In this document: one piece after another, positions 8,916 to 18,127 of the stretch
Numbering within the stretch: position 1 is the stretch's first letter
How the letters are laid out: every line of letters starts with the position of its first letter
NCBI GenBank assembly: GCA_019359535.1
Contig: JAHHHE010000037.1
Span: forward strand, 1-34,566
Source of the DNA: Gloeocapsa sp. UFS-A4-WI-NPMV-4B04
GTDB lineage: Bacteria > Cyanobacteriota > Cyanobacteriia > Cyanobacteriales > Chroococcidiopsidaceae
Length of the DNA stretch: 34,566 nucleotides
Direction: 5' to 3'
Program-made: the position numbers and the translations under genes
The notes under the pieces: generated by a model
What the model was told of the DNA's origin: nothing
Databases searched by the model: none
Seen by the model: the letters and a program-made list of their open reading frames with translations, nothing else

Positions 8916-9178
8916 AGAAACCGATTATAGTAAAACGTTCAACTCAACCCGAAGCTTCAACCCAACCCGAAGCAAAGCCTTCTCGTCGCTCCCGTCTCAT
9001 TCAGGAATCCGAAAACGTAGAACAAGTACAACAAATTGATGTAGAGCAGCCAGAACAGCCAGAGCCAGTAATCCAACTACAGTCTGTAGCTGAACCCCCA
9101 ATCGACCAATCAATCTACGGTAGTGGATGGAGTGTAGCCGAACTGATGACAGAGTTTAGCGGGAGATTCGACGGCTGA
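8906..9178 (+). CDS. Small Gln/Pro/Glu-rich hypothetical protein
   Basis: This is a 90-residue soluble, low-complexity protein. A basic start (NSKKPIIVKRS) is followed by a duplicated TQPEA unit and a QPEQPEP tract. The C-terminal 22 residues (SIYGSGWSVAELMTEFSGRF) look ordered and are the part most likely to be conserved. ATG 8906 is preferred to GTG 8900. There is no signal peptide or membrane segment. Function is unknown. Confidence 0.5.
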   Translation: MNSKKPIIVKRSTQPEASTQPEAKPSRRSRLIQESENVEQVQQIDVEQPEQPEPVIQLQSVAEPPIDQSIYGSGWSVAELMTEFSGRFDG

Positions 9179-9443
9179 TAAAGCGCGATCGCATAAAGGC
9201 ATGGCTGACGCTCGTAGCTCGCTACCGCAACGCTTTCGCTCACCGTGCGAATGTCCAGAGCGAGGACGCAGCGCATAAATCTGAACCAGGAATTTTGACT
9301 TTAATGAAGGGTGGTTAGAAACCTGTTATTTGTTTCAAGGCAACGCGATCACGTTGCTTAGTGAACAGCCCTAGCCGTAAATCAGAAAATTTTACTTCCT
9401 CAGCTTTGACTGTGTTGCTTGCTTTTAAACGCATTGTCTAGGC

Positions 9444-10196
9444 TTACGGACGCGAGATATGTAGGATTTCACCGATTACTGAAAAGCCTACACGAGTGTA
9501 TATTCTTGCTTCTGCTTCATGTGCAGCCATCAAAAAAGGTACAGAGATACCCGCAGCGAAAGCTTCTTTAACTAATCGAGTCGTCAGCGCTCCTGCCACA
9601 CCTCGACGGCGGAAGGCAGCACGTACACCAATACCTGCAATTTCCGTCGTTTGGTTAGTCGGTACGGAACATACACCCGCTCCTACAGGCTCACCCGTTG
9701 CTGCAATTCTGGCGAGGACAGCAATTCCACCTGCTGTCAGGCTGTTTCCAAGACGAGTGACAGCTTTGGGGTCTGGTGCGAAATCACCGTAAGCTTCGTA
9801 CTGAACTGTGACTATCGAGAGCAAGTCGGCATCAGAAACTGGTAAAACTAACTCGATCCCTGGAGGTATAGGAAGGATTTGTTCTGCTCCGGAAGCGCAC
9901 ACCATGAGCGGCAGATGACCCTCAACGCGAAAACCTGCATCCAGTAATACTCCTTCGACAGCAGGCGCTAGCTGCGCGACATACTCCAAACGCGGTTTTA
10001 GTGAACGTTTTTCATAGGTGGCGACCAAGGTACGTAGGTCTGCGGCTGATGGTATGGCATAGTCATCGGGAATGGCGTAGTTAAGAAAAGGATTGTCATT
10101 GCCAGGAGTGAAGGTAGCAAGAAACGAACCGATTTGCTCTGTGTCGCGTTGGTGGCTTGCTGCAATTCTCAGATATGACTGAATGCGCGAGTTCAT
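9444..10196 (-). CDS. GNAT-family N-acetyltransferase (first of three)
   Basis: This 250-residue acetyl-CoA-dependent transferase has an atypical N-terminal half (about 1-125). The GNAT fold lies in the C-terminal half: the motif A strand EIAGIGVRAAFRRRGVAGAL carries the R-x-x-G-x-A acetyl-CoA pyrophosphate loop, and the final strand HEAEARIYTRVGFSVIGEIL is the motif B region. The acceptor substrate is not predictable. It is the last of three consecutive minus-strand acetyltransferases, 188 bp after the previous one, so it is probably transcribed separately. Confidence 0.85.
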   Translation of the reverse strand: MNSRIQSYLRIAASHQRDTEQIGSFLATFTPGNDNPFLNYAIPDDYAIPSAADLRTLVATYEKRSLKPRLEYVAQLAPAVEGVLLDAGFRVEGHLPLMVCASGAEQILPIPPGIELVLPVSDADLLSIVTVQYEAYGDFAPDPKAVTRLGNSLTAGGIAVLARIAATGEPVGAGVCSVPTNQTTEIAGIGVRAAFRRRGVAGALTTRLVKEAFAAGISVPFLMAAHEAEARIYTRVGFSVIGEILHISRP

Positions 10197-10384
10197 AAAA
10201 CTGCCTTCATCGTGGAATGTATAGCAATGGTTCAGGACTTTAATTTAGCACTCTTGCGCTAATAGACAACTTTCAAGAGTTACCCCCGCCAACCACTTCA
10301 GTCCTATAATGACTAAGCTCCTCAGACGCAGCTAACTTTTGCAACCCAGCTGCTCGTATATGGTACGTTCTGTACAGAGACTTG

Positions 10385-10984
10385 TTATGGAGTGATCGCT
10401 GGTTGCTTTTCGACTAAACCTAAATCAGATGGTATAGCAACATAAATAAAGTGATCTACCCATTGCTCGTTTTCGTAGACGAATCCACGACGAATACACT
10501 CTCTTTGCATACCAACACTTTGAGCAAGTGCAATTGAGGCTTGATTATCTAGATTAATGCAAGCTTCAATGCGATGATAGCCTAGCGTCTCAAACCCAGC
10601 CACAAGGGCGGCTCGAACTGCTTCCTTGCCAAAGCCCTGCTGCCAATGTTGGTTGTGAATTCCGTAGCCTAAATTCGCCCACTGGTTTTCTTCACGACGA
10701 ATAGTTGAGATGTCAATATTTCCAAGATGCTGATTAGTTTGGCGAGAAAAGATACCAAACACATAGACTTGATCGTTTAACGCTAGCTGGTGGTGACGCT
10801 GACACAGGTTCACGAACCACTGGTAATCGCAATGCTCCAGATTAACCAGTCCATCATCGTATTGATGTTGCTTTGGCAATCGTCCAGAAAAGCCAGAGTA
10901 CCAAAACTCATAATCGCTCGGTTGCTGGGGACGAAGGAGCAGTCGTTCAGTATTAATGGTTAATGTCCAGGAAGTTTCACCCAT
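10385..10984 (-). CDS. GNAT-family N-acetyltransferase, RimJ/RimL-like (second of three)
   Basis: This 199-residue enzyme has the RimJ/RimL-like layout. The opening INTERLLLRPQQPSDYEFW is typical. The mid-domain is LGNIDISTIRREENQWANLG, followed by the acetyl-CoA loop WQQGFGKEAVRAALVAGFETLG (Q-x-x-G-x-G/A). The closing motif is RIEACINLDNQASIALAQSVG. Members acetylate ribosomal-protein N-termini, amino acids, antibiotics or other amines, and nothing here decides among these. It lies 137 bp downstream of the third acetyltransferase on the same strand. Confidence 0.88.
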   Translation of the reverse strand: MGETSWTLTINTERLLLRPQQPSDYEFWYSGFSGRLPKQHQYDDGLVNLEHCDYQWFVNLCQRHHQLALNDQVYVFGIFSRQTNQHLGNIDISTIRREENQWANLGYGIHNQHWQQGFGKEAVRAALVAGFETLGYHRIEACINLDNQASIALAQSVGMQRECIRRGFVYENEQWVDHFIYVAIPSDLGLVEKQPAITP

Positions 10985-11121
10985 TTTCTTGACAAAGGTA
11001 TCTGGCTTTTCTGGGCTAATTCTAGCCTGACTCTAAACACTACCAACAAGCTTCAAGTACCGCTTCTCCTGAAGACTGAGTGGCATAACATTCGTGTTTA
11101 GTAGCAGGTTAATAACCAATA

Positions 11122-11769
11122 TTACCTCTCGTTGTTCGGCTCCAATGCCGTGTTAGGTTGCTGTTCCACACTTTGGATGGCTACAACTTTACGATAAATA
11201 TACTCATCGCTGGGACTCCCCTTAAAAAAATCTCCGGCTGCTCGATATTCTACTTGCTCAAAACCAAGACGCTCTAAGAGTCGAACCGAGGCTTCGTTGC
11301 GTGTATCCACTTCACTTTTGACCTCAGTTACACCATAGTCATCAAACAGCAATTGCAAAATACGTTGAGATGCTTCGGTTGCATATCCGTTGCCCCAAAA
11401 CTGAAAACCAAATACATACGCCAAGTATGCATTTCGGTTCGGTAGCACTGAAGCCTCTACTCTACCGACATACTGCCCAGTCAATTTAAGGCACACTGCC
11501 CAATTAAGCCATGCCTCATCGCCAACTGGAGATAAGCGTCGCTCTAATTTTTGATAACGCTGCTCCAACATTTCTACTGAGGCTGGTGGCTCTTGTGGAA
11601 TATATTGGTAGATGCGACTATCCTGCAATATCGGGTATAGCAGAGTAGCATGGCGTTGTTTAATCGGCTCAAGTACAAGTCGTTCAGTCTGCAAAACACT
11701 TTCAGGATGGATGAGTTGCACCTGAGAGCAGTACCTATTGTTGCTGGAAGAGCAGCAATCGCTTTCCAT
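11122..11769 (-). CDS. GNAT-family N-acetyltransferase, RimJ/RimL-like (third of three)
   Basis: This is a 215-residue RimJ/RimL-like acetyltransferase: LQTERLVLEPIKQRHATLLY, then YVFGFQFWGNGYATEASQRI with the acetyl-CoA loop, then EVDTRNEASVRLLERLGFEQ. The first ~25 residues (Cys/Ser/Asn-rich) look non-domain, so the true start may be inside. The last residues NTALEPNNER are odd: they are encoded by CCTAACACGGCATTGGAGC, which resembles the left half of an integron attC site, a tail seen in cassette-borne genes. No paired right half was found downstream. Confidence 0.85.
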   Translation of the reverse strand: MESDCCSSSNNRYCSQVQLIHPESVLQTERLVLEPIKQRHATLLYPILQDSRIYQYIPQEPPASVEMLEQRYQKLERRLSPVGDEAWLNWAVCLKLTGQYVGRVEASVLPNRNAYLAYVFGFQFWGNGYATEASQRILQLLFDDYGVTEVKSEVDTRNEASVRLLERLGFEQVEYRAAGDFFKGSPSDEYIYRKVVAIQSVEQQPNTALEPNNER

Positions 11770-12563
11770 ATCAGCAGAATCACTCTAGTTACTAGGTCTG
11801 AGCAAGCGGGAAGCAGAGGTTTTATTCTGGACTGCCCAAGACAAGAGAAATCCACATATTGCCTTGATATTAAGTATCAGTTCTAGAATAGTCAAGGAGC
11901 ATTCAGAAGCGATCGCCTTTCAGCAAGCTACCGCATCGCAGCAACCGTTTCCCCTCGGCTAAGTTTTTGACACAGCTGGGTTGGTCTACTATCACCCAGA
12001 CTTGTTACGACTGCTGCCACCTCGCCTATACTCGTCCCTACCAAATTAAAAGGTAAACCAATTCATAAGAAGTGAGTATATAGCTCAGTATTAATGGTTG
12101 TTATATAACCTTTTTTACTGTTTATTGTAAAGCACAGCTTGGATAGTTATGTATATTCACTGAGGAGTTAGCTGGGTTACGATGTTACGCTTGTATCTTA
12201 AGTAAAATCAATATGTACAGGCTTTACATCTTAATAATTAATTTAATAAAAAACTTTAATTGCACCTGCAAGTAAAGCTTATTAGTTATATGTTATCCAG
12301 TCTAGATAATAAGAATTTGAAGAAAATTCCCTAATTTAAGGTAAAGAGAAAATAAAAATATTAGAGAGACGTAGGTAAAGATATCGGCTGCTAAGGACAA
12401 CGCTGTTGTTACCAGGATCTGAGATTAGCGCTCACCGATTTTAATTACTAAAACCATATTTGAAATAAGTTATCGTTCAAAAACCTCATTATTACCTCAG
12501 TACAGGCTTGACTTGAGGACTTTGGTAAACAAGATTATCAACCATCTTTAAAATAAGAACACC
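11770..12563. other. Long intergenic region, mostly AT-rich
   Basis: I see no gene that can be supported. A HIP1 octamer lies near 11911. A short stretch at about 11965-12045 has GC content and codon-like order but no start. From about 12060 to 12480 the DNA is AT-rich without obvious repeats or a clear terminator. Confidence 0.5.
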
Positions 12564-13364
12564 ATGAAACTCAACACCATCAAGAACTTCTTCCAAGCTC
12601 ACCCAACACTCGCTTGGTTTGCAACTGCTGTAATCTTTCCTCCACTGGGAGCTTACGGAGTGTGGAAATACACTAATTGCCACAAAGGGTTCAAGGTTAT
12701 CCTATCAATTTACGCAGCGATCTATACGCTAGGGGCTGTCGGTTCGGCGCTAACGAATCCTCCTGAATCTGATATATCGGCAATAACGAATCCTCCTGAA
12801 TCTGATATATCGGCAATAACGAATCCTCCTGAATCTGATATACCGACAATACCGTCTATAACACCCAGTCCGGTACAATCCAATATGCAATTAAGTTGCA
12901 AAGACTTCATCAATCAAGCAGACGCTCAAGAGTCTTTTAACAGTGGGAACCGTTTTAACCTTGAGGATAACGATGGAGATGATATTGCTTGCGAAGAGAC
13001 AGTTAAGTATAACTCTGAGAAGGCTTCGCAAGAGCTTTTAGACGAGAGGCAGGCTGAACAGAATCTACAAGACAAGCCTAGCCAATATGTGTCTGCTATT
13101 GAGGAAAATCTGAATCAGTTTCCTACTGAGAACCAAGAATATGGATTAGGTATTCTTGCAGCTTGGACCAGGGATGACGTTAATCTTCAAGCAGCTTATA
13201 AATTAGATTGTGAGGATGTAAAAAGTGGTGAACAGTGGGTTGATAACCCTGAAGCAGATGCTGAGTCAGCCTATGAATTGAATGGAGGTAGATACCCTTT
13301 GAATCAATTTCAAGCTTGGTATAAAGCTAGATCTCAAGCAATTAAGGAAGTTGGTTGTGATTAG
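12564..13364 (+). CDS. Membrane-anchored protein with Excalibur calcium-binding domain
   Basis: This 266-residue protein has several parts. Two hydrophobic segments (about 14-35 and 42-64) anchor it. A threefold perfect to near-perfect NPPESDISAIT linker covers 65-97. An Excalibur domain covers about 111-144: CKDF...DAQESF, then the EF-hand-like loop D135-N-D-G-D-D and IACE, with the two framing cysteines that define the family. The C-terminal ~90 residues (from YVSAIEENLN) form a separate helical domain, with cysteines in LDCEDV and at the end (VGCD), that I do not recognise. Excalibur domains occur in extracellular calcium-binding proteins and nucleases. No nuclease domain is present, so the role is unknown. 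It stands alone. Confidence 0.8.
   Translation: MKLNTIKNFFQAHPTLAWFATAVIFPPLGAYGVWKYTNCHKGFKVILSIYAAIYTLGAVGSALTNPPESDISAITNPPESDISAITNPPESDIPTIPSITPSPVQSNMQLSCKDFINQADAQESFNSGNRFNLEDNDGDDIACEETVKYNSEKASQELLDERQAEQNLQDKPSQYVSAIEENLNQFPTENQEYGLGILAAWTRDDVNLQAAYKLDCEDVKSGEQWVDNPEADAESAYELNGGRYPLNQFQAWYKARSQAIKEVGCD
12753..12851 (+). repeat. Three tandem 33-bp units inside the Excalibur gene
   Basis: The units lie at 12753-12785, 12786-12818 and 12819-12851. The first two are identical and the third differs at two bases. Each encodes 11 residues and keeps the frame, so copy number can change linker length without breaking the protein. Near-identity points to recent expansion by slippage. Confidence 0.95.
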
Positions 13365-13572
13365 GGTTGTGTTGCTTAAGAGGTTAAGACTTCTGAAACG
13401 TTCAATATGTAAACAGCAACAAATCTAAAACACTACCAAATTTTCTATATTAACTACCGTATAACCTTAACCTTATACTTCGCATTACTTGTAATAGCCT
13501 ACCTACGAGGGGTCGTGTTATGGAAGCTTTCTATGTAGCAATCCTTCAGGAGCGACTTTTGTAACACTTAAC

Positions 13573-14031
13573 TTAAAGGCAGACAGTGTACCCCCAAGGA
13601 ATCCGGTTATTAAAACCAGGATCTAAGCACTCAAACTCTTCAATTTTATTCTCACCTAACAGACCAAATGTATTGCTCCAGTCGGTATGGTTCATCCCAA
13701 ATTCAACTAAGCTAACAGGTTTACACCCCATAATAATTTTATGACTCAACGCTTTTAAAAAGACAGTAGAATTCATTATCGATTCTGCCCCAGAACCATC
13801 AATTATCATAGAAACCCGAATAGGATATTTCTCTGGGTATTCGGGAGATTCAGATTCCTTGCTCATATCGAATTTATTAAATTGAACTACTCTAGTGTTT
13901 TTGCTTTCGATTTTGTACTTAGCTTCTGCTATTGCTACCTGACAGCTATCTCTAGATTGAGCGGGTTGTACTTCAATCGTACTTAGAGCCAATCCTGCCG
14001 TAACAACTCCAACAACAAGTCTTCGTAACAT
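13573..14031 (-). CDS. Exported hypothetical protein
   Basis: This 152-residue protein has an N-terminal signal peptide (LRRLVVGVVTAGLALSTIEV, cleavage likely near QPAQS-R). The mature part has four cysteines (in DSCQVA, MGCKPV, EECLDP-like EFECLDP and the end TVCL) that could form two disulphides. A central stretch PIRVSMIIDGSGAESIMNS suggests a compact alpha/beta fold. No family was recognised. It is transcribed towards the Excalibur gene. Confidence 0.6.
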   Translation of the reverse strand: MLRRLVVGVVTAGLALSTIEVQPAQSRDSCQVAIAEAKYKIESKNTRVVQFNKFDMSKESESPEYPEKYPIRVSMIIDGSGAESIMNSTVFLKALSHKIIMGCKPVSLVEFGMNHTDWSNTFGLLGENKIEEFECLDPGFNNRIPWGYTVCL

Positions 14032-14329
14032 TTTTGTTTTCCCCTATAAAATACACACTTAAGATACCCAATTTAGTGGGGAAAAGAAGACAGGAAAATT
14101 ACGGAAAAGTTCAGCTAGTTTTACTTAAATTAAAATCTGCAATTGTAAATAATTTTTCTATTATTCCTTTAAAAAACTTTGTGTATTTAAGTTTTATTAC
14201 TTACGCTATGTCTTACGTCAAGTTCAAAATATTCCGCTATGGGTATTTTAGTTAAATCGTCTCTATGCTGAATCTTTGTTAAAATAATGCTTCTCGTTTC
14301 TTAATGTGATTGTGCTTAGAAGATTGGAA

Positions 14330-14475
14330 GAGCTACTGAATCTTCCTTTTTTTCCCATCAACTCCTTGCTATCCAAAAAATCTCCACTTTTACGAGTAAT
14401 GAGCTTGCCAAAATCGTGTCGAAAACAGTGCGGTTGAATGTCATTTACTTGAATGAGCGCCTGATTGCGTAGCTA
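14330..14475 (-). pseudogene. Decayed tyrosine-recombinase C-terminal remnant (copy A)
   Basis: In the minus-strand frame this reads VNDIQPHCFRHDFGKLITRK, then a shorter SKELMGKKG segment. It matches the box II region of a tyrosine recombinase (H-x-x-R in PHCFRHDFG) and is closely related to the remnant at 19357-19560. The frame is closed upstream by a TAG and degrades downstream before the nucleophile tyrosine. It lies in the 14032-14518 gap, which otherwise holds AT-rich sequence and no supported gene. Confidence 0.65.
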
Positions 14476-14518
14476 TATTCTCTTTGCTTCGTTCTATCGC
14501 TGATTATTAAGTTTAATC

Positions 14519-15787
14519 TCACGATAAATTCACATACTCAAGACAGTAGCCAGATGGATCAACAATACGCCCTTCTAGGGGACTATCAAGACATCGGCAA
14601 CAACTTGTGTTCTGTTCAAAGAATTGACATTTAGCACAGCAGTCGATTCCCGATGCAGAAGCGGATAAGAGCGCCTGTTCCATCATCAACGATCGCTCAG
14701 TCGCAGCAAATAACCTTAAAGCAACACCATCCCACTTCGCTCTGAGTAGACCGTTACCTGCCAGTATTTGCCATCGGGGGTCAGACTCCACAATTGATTC
14801 TGGTATTCGTATCCACGCTCCTTCTGTTTCGGATACAACTTCAACGTCAAATTCCTGTGGCGCTTCAATTCGAGCTTGTTGATTACCCCGCAAATGTTCG
14901 GGAACCACGCCGTATTCAATTTTCTCTCCTACTTCTGGGATGTGGACATAGTGTTTGTCTCTCAAGTCGCCTGTCCGCGCCAATTCGTGCAGGGCATCAA
15001 GCGAACCATGAACTAAAATCAGGTGTTTAGGGTTCACCTTAGCGATCACCTGCGTCAGCCCCAGCTTATCAGCATGAGCGCTGAGGTTGAAGCGTTTTAT
15101 CTGCGCTCTGACAGTCACCTTCTGCCCGTCTAGTTCAACTACATCTCCTGTCTTCAGATTTTGAAGTAAACGACCAGGGCTTTCCTCGTCGCAGTACCCA
15201 CTAATAAAAATCGCAGCGTTATTCCGTTCCAGCAATGTTTTGGCATAGTAAACGCTAGCACCGCCATTGAGCATCCCAGAACTGGCAATGATTACGCTCG
15301 GCTGTGCCATCGCTAGGGGTCGCTCTTGCTGCCGAGCGATCGCTTTGACAAATGGCTTTGTCTGCTCGTCGATAAACGGTTCTGTGGCGCTATTATTGAC
15401 CATCTTCTGTACGGACAGTGGCAACAATTCTAAGTTGTCTCGGAAAGTGTCTGTCACTGCCCTGACTAACCCATCTACATATATAGGAATATCTAGCTTT
15501 TGGAATATGGCGCTGGTGCGGAGTGCCAACAGAATTTCTTGAGCGCGTCCGAGGGCAAAAGCGGGAAGTAGCACGTTTCCTCCTGCTTCAACGACAGAAG
15601 CGATCGCTGATAACAATGCTGCCTCCTGCGTCTTCCTTGCTGGATGAGCATCAGCGCCATACGTAGACTCAGTGATCAGTACGTCTGTTGAAGGTAGGTC
15701 AGCTAGTTTTAGTCCAACTGTAGTCCGGCTGGAAGCGGTTCTTACTTTTTGATTACTTGTGCTAATTTCTATAAGTAAAGCCCTCAT
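14519..15787 (-). pseudogene. Beta-CASP metallo-beta-lactamase-fold hydrolase, N-terminus missing
   Basis: This 422-residue remnant belongs to the RNase-J/CPSF-like beta-CASP family, which process RNA. It retains ITESTYG (about 39-44), LPAFALGRAQEILLAL, VIIASSGMLNGGASVYYAK, IFISGYCDEESPGRLLQNL, the KRFNLSAHADK motif and HLILVHGS. It ends with a cysteine-rich tail (CAKC, CCRC, GYC) that may bind zinc. The family's N-terminal ~170-200 residues with the HxHxDH metal ligands are absent: the frame opens only ~39 residues before STYG, and the first residues (RALLIEISTSNQ) already align with the middle of the lactamase domain. The break sits 39 bp after rpsU, so a deletion probably joined them. A catalytic enzyme is unlikely. 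A truncated RNA-binding product cannot be excluded. Confidence 0.75.
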
Positions 15788-15826
15788 TAAATTTCTGAAG
15801 GCATGGATTAATATCTATGTCATTTA

Positions 15827-16015
15827 TCAAGTGTGGAAACGCCTTTTACCCTGCCTGTGCTTGGCAACTTCTTTACGCTTGCGTTTTTCCATCGGGGTTT
15901 CAAAGTGACGATGTTTCTTCATATCTTGAATAATCCCTGCCTTGGAAACTTCTCGCTTAAATCGGCGTAAGGCTGACTCAATGTGTTCATTTTCACCCAC
16001 TAATACTTGGGTCAT
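15827..16015 (-). CDS. rpsU: 30S ribosomal protein S21
   Basis: S21 is a small-subunit protein that helps initiation at the mRNA-anti-SD contact. The 62-residue product [20 protein letters not shown]... through [20 protein letters not shown] is a standard S21 with a basic C-terminal tail. The frame is open 14 codons further upstream, but AGGAG at 16021-16025 fits ATG 16015 (5-base gap) better than ATG 16018. Cyanobacteria often carry more than one S21 gene, so this may not be the only copy. The 133-residue gene upstream overlaps its first codons by 23 bp. Confidence 0.95.
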   Translation of the reverse strand: MTQVLVGENEHIESALRRFKREVSKAGIIQDMKKHRHFETPMEKRKRKEVAKHRQGKRRFHT

Positions 16016-16394
16016 CATCTCTCCTAGTGATTGACTTAATAGTGATCCAGAATTCAATTAACCAGTGTACAAAAAAAGATAGACTTCTTGTCTGACTTGA
16101 AGAATCGTTTCCTACCAAAACGCATTCACCGCCGTCGTGCTGCTCCACTTCGAGCGGACTGCTGCCTAACACTCGCACGTTTGAAGTAATTGCCGTTGAA
16201 TCAATTTGAGGGAGTAAATGCCATAATAGCCGCTTGTCTGGATAGTCTCTTGGTGTGGGCATAACCCGCAGTTGCGTCCCATCATCACAACTTATGTATG
16301 GCGCTCCTGAAACGTCATGGTTATTGCGTCCAACTATAGTGAACTCAAACTTTATTGGAGCATCTAAGGCGTTAAGGGGTTCAATATTTTGCAT
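15993..16394 (-). CDS. Hypothetical protein overlapping the rpsU start
   Basis: This 133-residue product has no recognised family. Residues 1-100 look genuine (for example [48 protein letters not shown]). The last ~30 ([20 protein letters not shown]) read through the A/T-rich rpsU leader and its ribosome site and probably are not native, which suggests a lost stop or frameshift near 16080. It is co-directional with rpsU and the beta-CASP gene, so an RNA-related role is conceivable but unproven. Confidence 0.45.
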   Translation of the reverse strand: MQNIEPLNALDAPIKFEFTIVGRNNHDVSGAPYISCDDGTQLRVMPTPRDYPDKRLLWHLLPQIDSTAITSNVRVLGSSPLEVEQHDGGECVLVGNDSSSQTRSLSFFVHWLIEFWITIKSITRRDDDPSISG

Positions 16395-16498
16395 TAATCA
16401 ATTTCTACTAATGAATTATTAAATACTTGTAGTGCTTATGTATTATATTGCCCTACCTAGTGCGCTTATCTGGGTTAAGTAGGTTGGGTTGAACATAC

Positions 16499-17329
16499 TT
16501 AAACCCATTGAATCGGATCTAGTTGATAGTAACGTTGCAGTTGCTGATAAACTGCTGGATGCTTTTTCAACAATTGATGCGGTTTCTCAAAAAATGTCTC
16601 AGTCGCTACGGCAAAAAATTCGGCAGGATTCGTTGCGCCGTAGCTATCAATTACGGTTCTTAAGCCTCGTTCAATATCATTGCAAAGTTGTTGATATTCT
16701 TTCGTCATGACAATAGCCCAAATAGAATAGTCTGAGTCACGTTGCAAGATTGGCACACCCTCAGCGAAACCATCCTCCTGATCCAACTGATGAGCAAATT
16801 CATGAACAACGACATTATGCCCATCCTGCCAATTACAAGTGTCTCGTTTCACCTGTGACCAAGCCAATACTACTTGGTCACTTGTCCAGGATTCCCCTAA
16901 CCTTGCTACACGCCTCTCTTCAACAACATAGTTTCCACTGTAAGCCTTTTCATTAACTAGATAAGTGCTTGGATAAATTAGGATTGAACGCAGTCTTGGG
17001 AAGTATTTTCCTCGCTCATTCAGGAGGAGTAAACAGGCGGTAGCAGCAATAACCAGTTTTATTTCCTCTGTCACCTGTAATCCTTTACAGCCAATAAATT
17101 GTTTCTCTGCCAAAAACACTTGAATGTGTCCTTGGAGCCGTTTTCGTTCACTAGGAGTAAGACATTGATAAATGGGAAGGTTAACATTAATTACGGCATT
17201 CCAAAGCGGTGGAAAAGGGCGTTGCTTGAAACGGTTTCTTTGCCATTTAGTTAGGCTAGGACTAACTAGAATCCCCATGATAATTATCCCAGTTATCAAT
17301 AGGACAATAATTGTTTCAATCATTACCAC
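16499..17329 (-). CDS. mtfA: MtfA-family zinc metallopeptidase (M90)
   Basis: MtfA in E. coli binds the repressor Mlc and has aminopeptidase activity. This 276-residue homologue has an N-terminal membrane segment (about 4-22) that classical MtfA lacks. The metal site is H176-E-F-A-H180 in VVVHEFAHQLDQEDG. The third-ligand region is NPAEFFAVATETFFEKP, which is typical of the family. A cysteine-containing helix IAATACLLLLNERGKYF and the YPSTYLV motif are also family-like. It may start at the second Met (17323). It is divergent from the zinc-ribbon gene at 17454, with about 120 bp between. Confidence 0.9.
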   Translation of the reverse strand: MVMIETIIVLLITGIIIMGILVSPSLTKWQRNRFKQRPFPPLWNAVINVNLPIYQCLTPSERKRLQGHIQVFLAEKQFIGCKGLQVTEEIKLVIAATACLLLLNERGKYFPRLRSILIYPSTYLVNEKAYSGNYVVEERRVARLGESWTSDQVVLAWSQVKRDTCNWQDGHNVVVHEFAHQLDQEDGFAEGVPILQRDSDYSIWAIVMTKEYQQLCNDIERGLRTVIDSYGATNPAEFFAVATETFFEKPHQLLKKHPAVYQQLQRYYQLDPIQWV

Positions 17330-17453
17330 GAAAAAGGTTCGCTGTTATCTCTAAACCACTCCAAACATATTGTCACTTGAATGTTAGTACCTTCATGGTT
17401 GAAGATGAATCAGTACAATTGATTAAATAACTTAGCTAAATATTTTAAGAGTG

Positions 17454-17675
17454 ATGGCTTTAGTTTCTTGTAAGGAATGCGGAACTTTGAATAGTTCTGA
17501 AGCAGAAAATTGTTTAAGCTGCGAGTATCCTATCAAAGGTCGTTCAAAAACGAATTTGGTTAAGTGGTTTGCGCTCCTACTGGCATTGATGTTAGTGATC
17601 CCATTGGCTTTCTATACAATTCAAACACTTAGCACTCAGACGAATGTTCAGCCCTCCGTGCCTCCTGCCAAATAA
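17454..17675 (+). CDS. Small zinc-ribbon membrane protein
   Basis: This 73-residue protein has an N-terminal zinc ribbon (CKECGTLNSSEAENCLSCEY: two C-x-x-C knuckles, with 11 residues between them) of the kind found at the start of many bacterial membrane proteins. One transmembrane segment (about 37-58, LVKWFALLLALMLVIPLAFY) and a short polar tail follow. ATG 17454 is taken over GTG 17451. Partner and role are unknown. It is divergent from mtfA. Confidence 0.65.
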   Translation: MALVSCKECGTLNSSEAENCLSCEYPIKGRSKTNLVKWFALLLALMLVIPLAFYTIQTLSTQTNVQPSVPPAK

Positions 17676-18127
17676 GTTAATTTAGAAAATTCTCAGATCA
17701 TGCGGTCGGTTGATAGCGCTCTGTTAATGAAAGTTGTTTTTAACTTATCAATCCCTAGATTATTTGGTTCAGCTTCAGCAACAAGGCATCTATTAGCCTT
17801 TCATTGCTTTAGCAACTGGTGAATTCGCAAGTAACAATCTATCTTATACTGATATTTTTCAAGCTGTTGCTCCCGCCAATTTTCCTGATTAAAAGGCGAT
17901 CGCTTTTCCTTAAATAGTATTGGGTGTTGCCTGGGCTGCCGTAAAGCGGGGACTGTGACGAAACAGAAGACGAGTTTGAAATACTACCAGAGTGCTAAGG
18001 CTCATTTTCTGTTCCGTTGCTCCGCAGAACCTTTTCGCAACACAGCCCTAATTTGTTAGCCCATACCTCTGAGTGATCGGTTTATTTTAGTTGTTCACAA
18101 AAAGAGATTACGCAACAGGAATGTTAC
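17676..18127. other. Intergenic region without a gene
   Basis: It holds a HIP1 octamer near 17899 and no open frame with a believable start. Nothing identifiable as an RNA gene or terminator was seen. Genes on both sides are oriented towards it. Confidence 0.5.

Noticed and set aside
9179-9443. GC-richer stretch with CGCTCGTAGCTCGCTACCG-like sequence, considered as a structural RNA or REP element
   Set aside because: It contains a HIP1 site and short self-complementary words, but no stable extended stem or second copy could be shown in this window.
11650-11886. 78-residue plus-strand frame
   Set aside because: It is antisense to the start of the third acetyltransferase, has no domain and is not supported by a ribosome site.
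12753-12851. Short tandem repeats that might suggest a CRISPR array
   Set aside because: Units are contiguous with no spacers and lie in frame inside a protein-coding gene.
14034-14255. 73-residue plus-strand open frame
   Set aside because: It is AT-rich, has no ribosome site or domain, and begins in the promoter region of the divergent exported-protein gene. Composition fits non-coding DNA.
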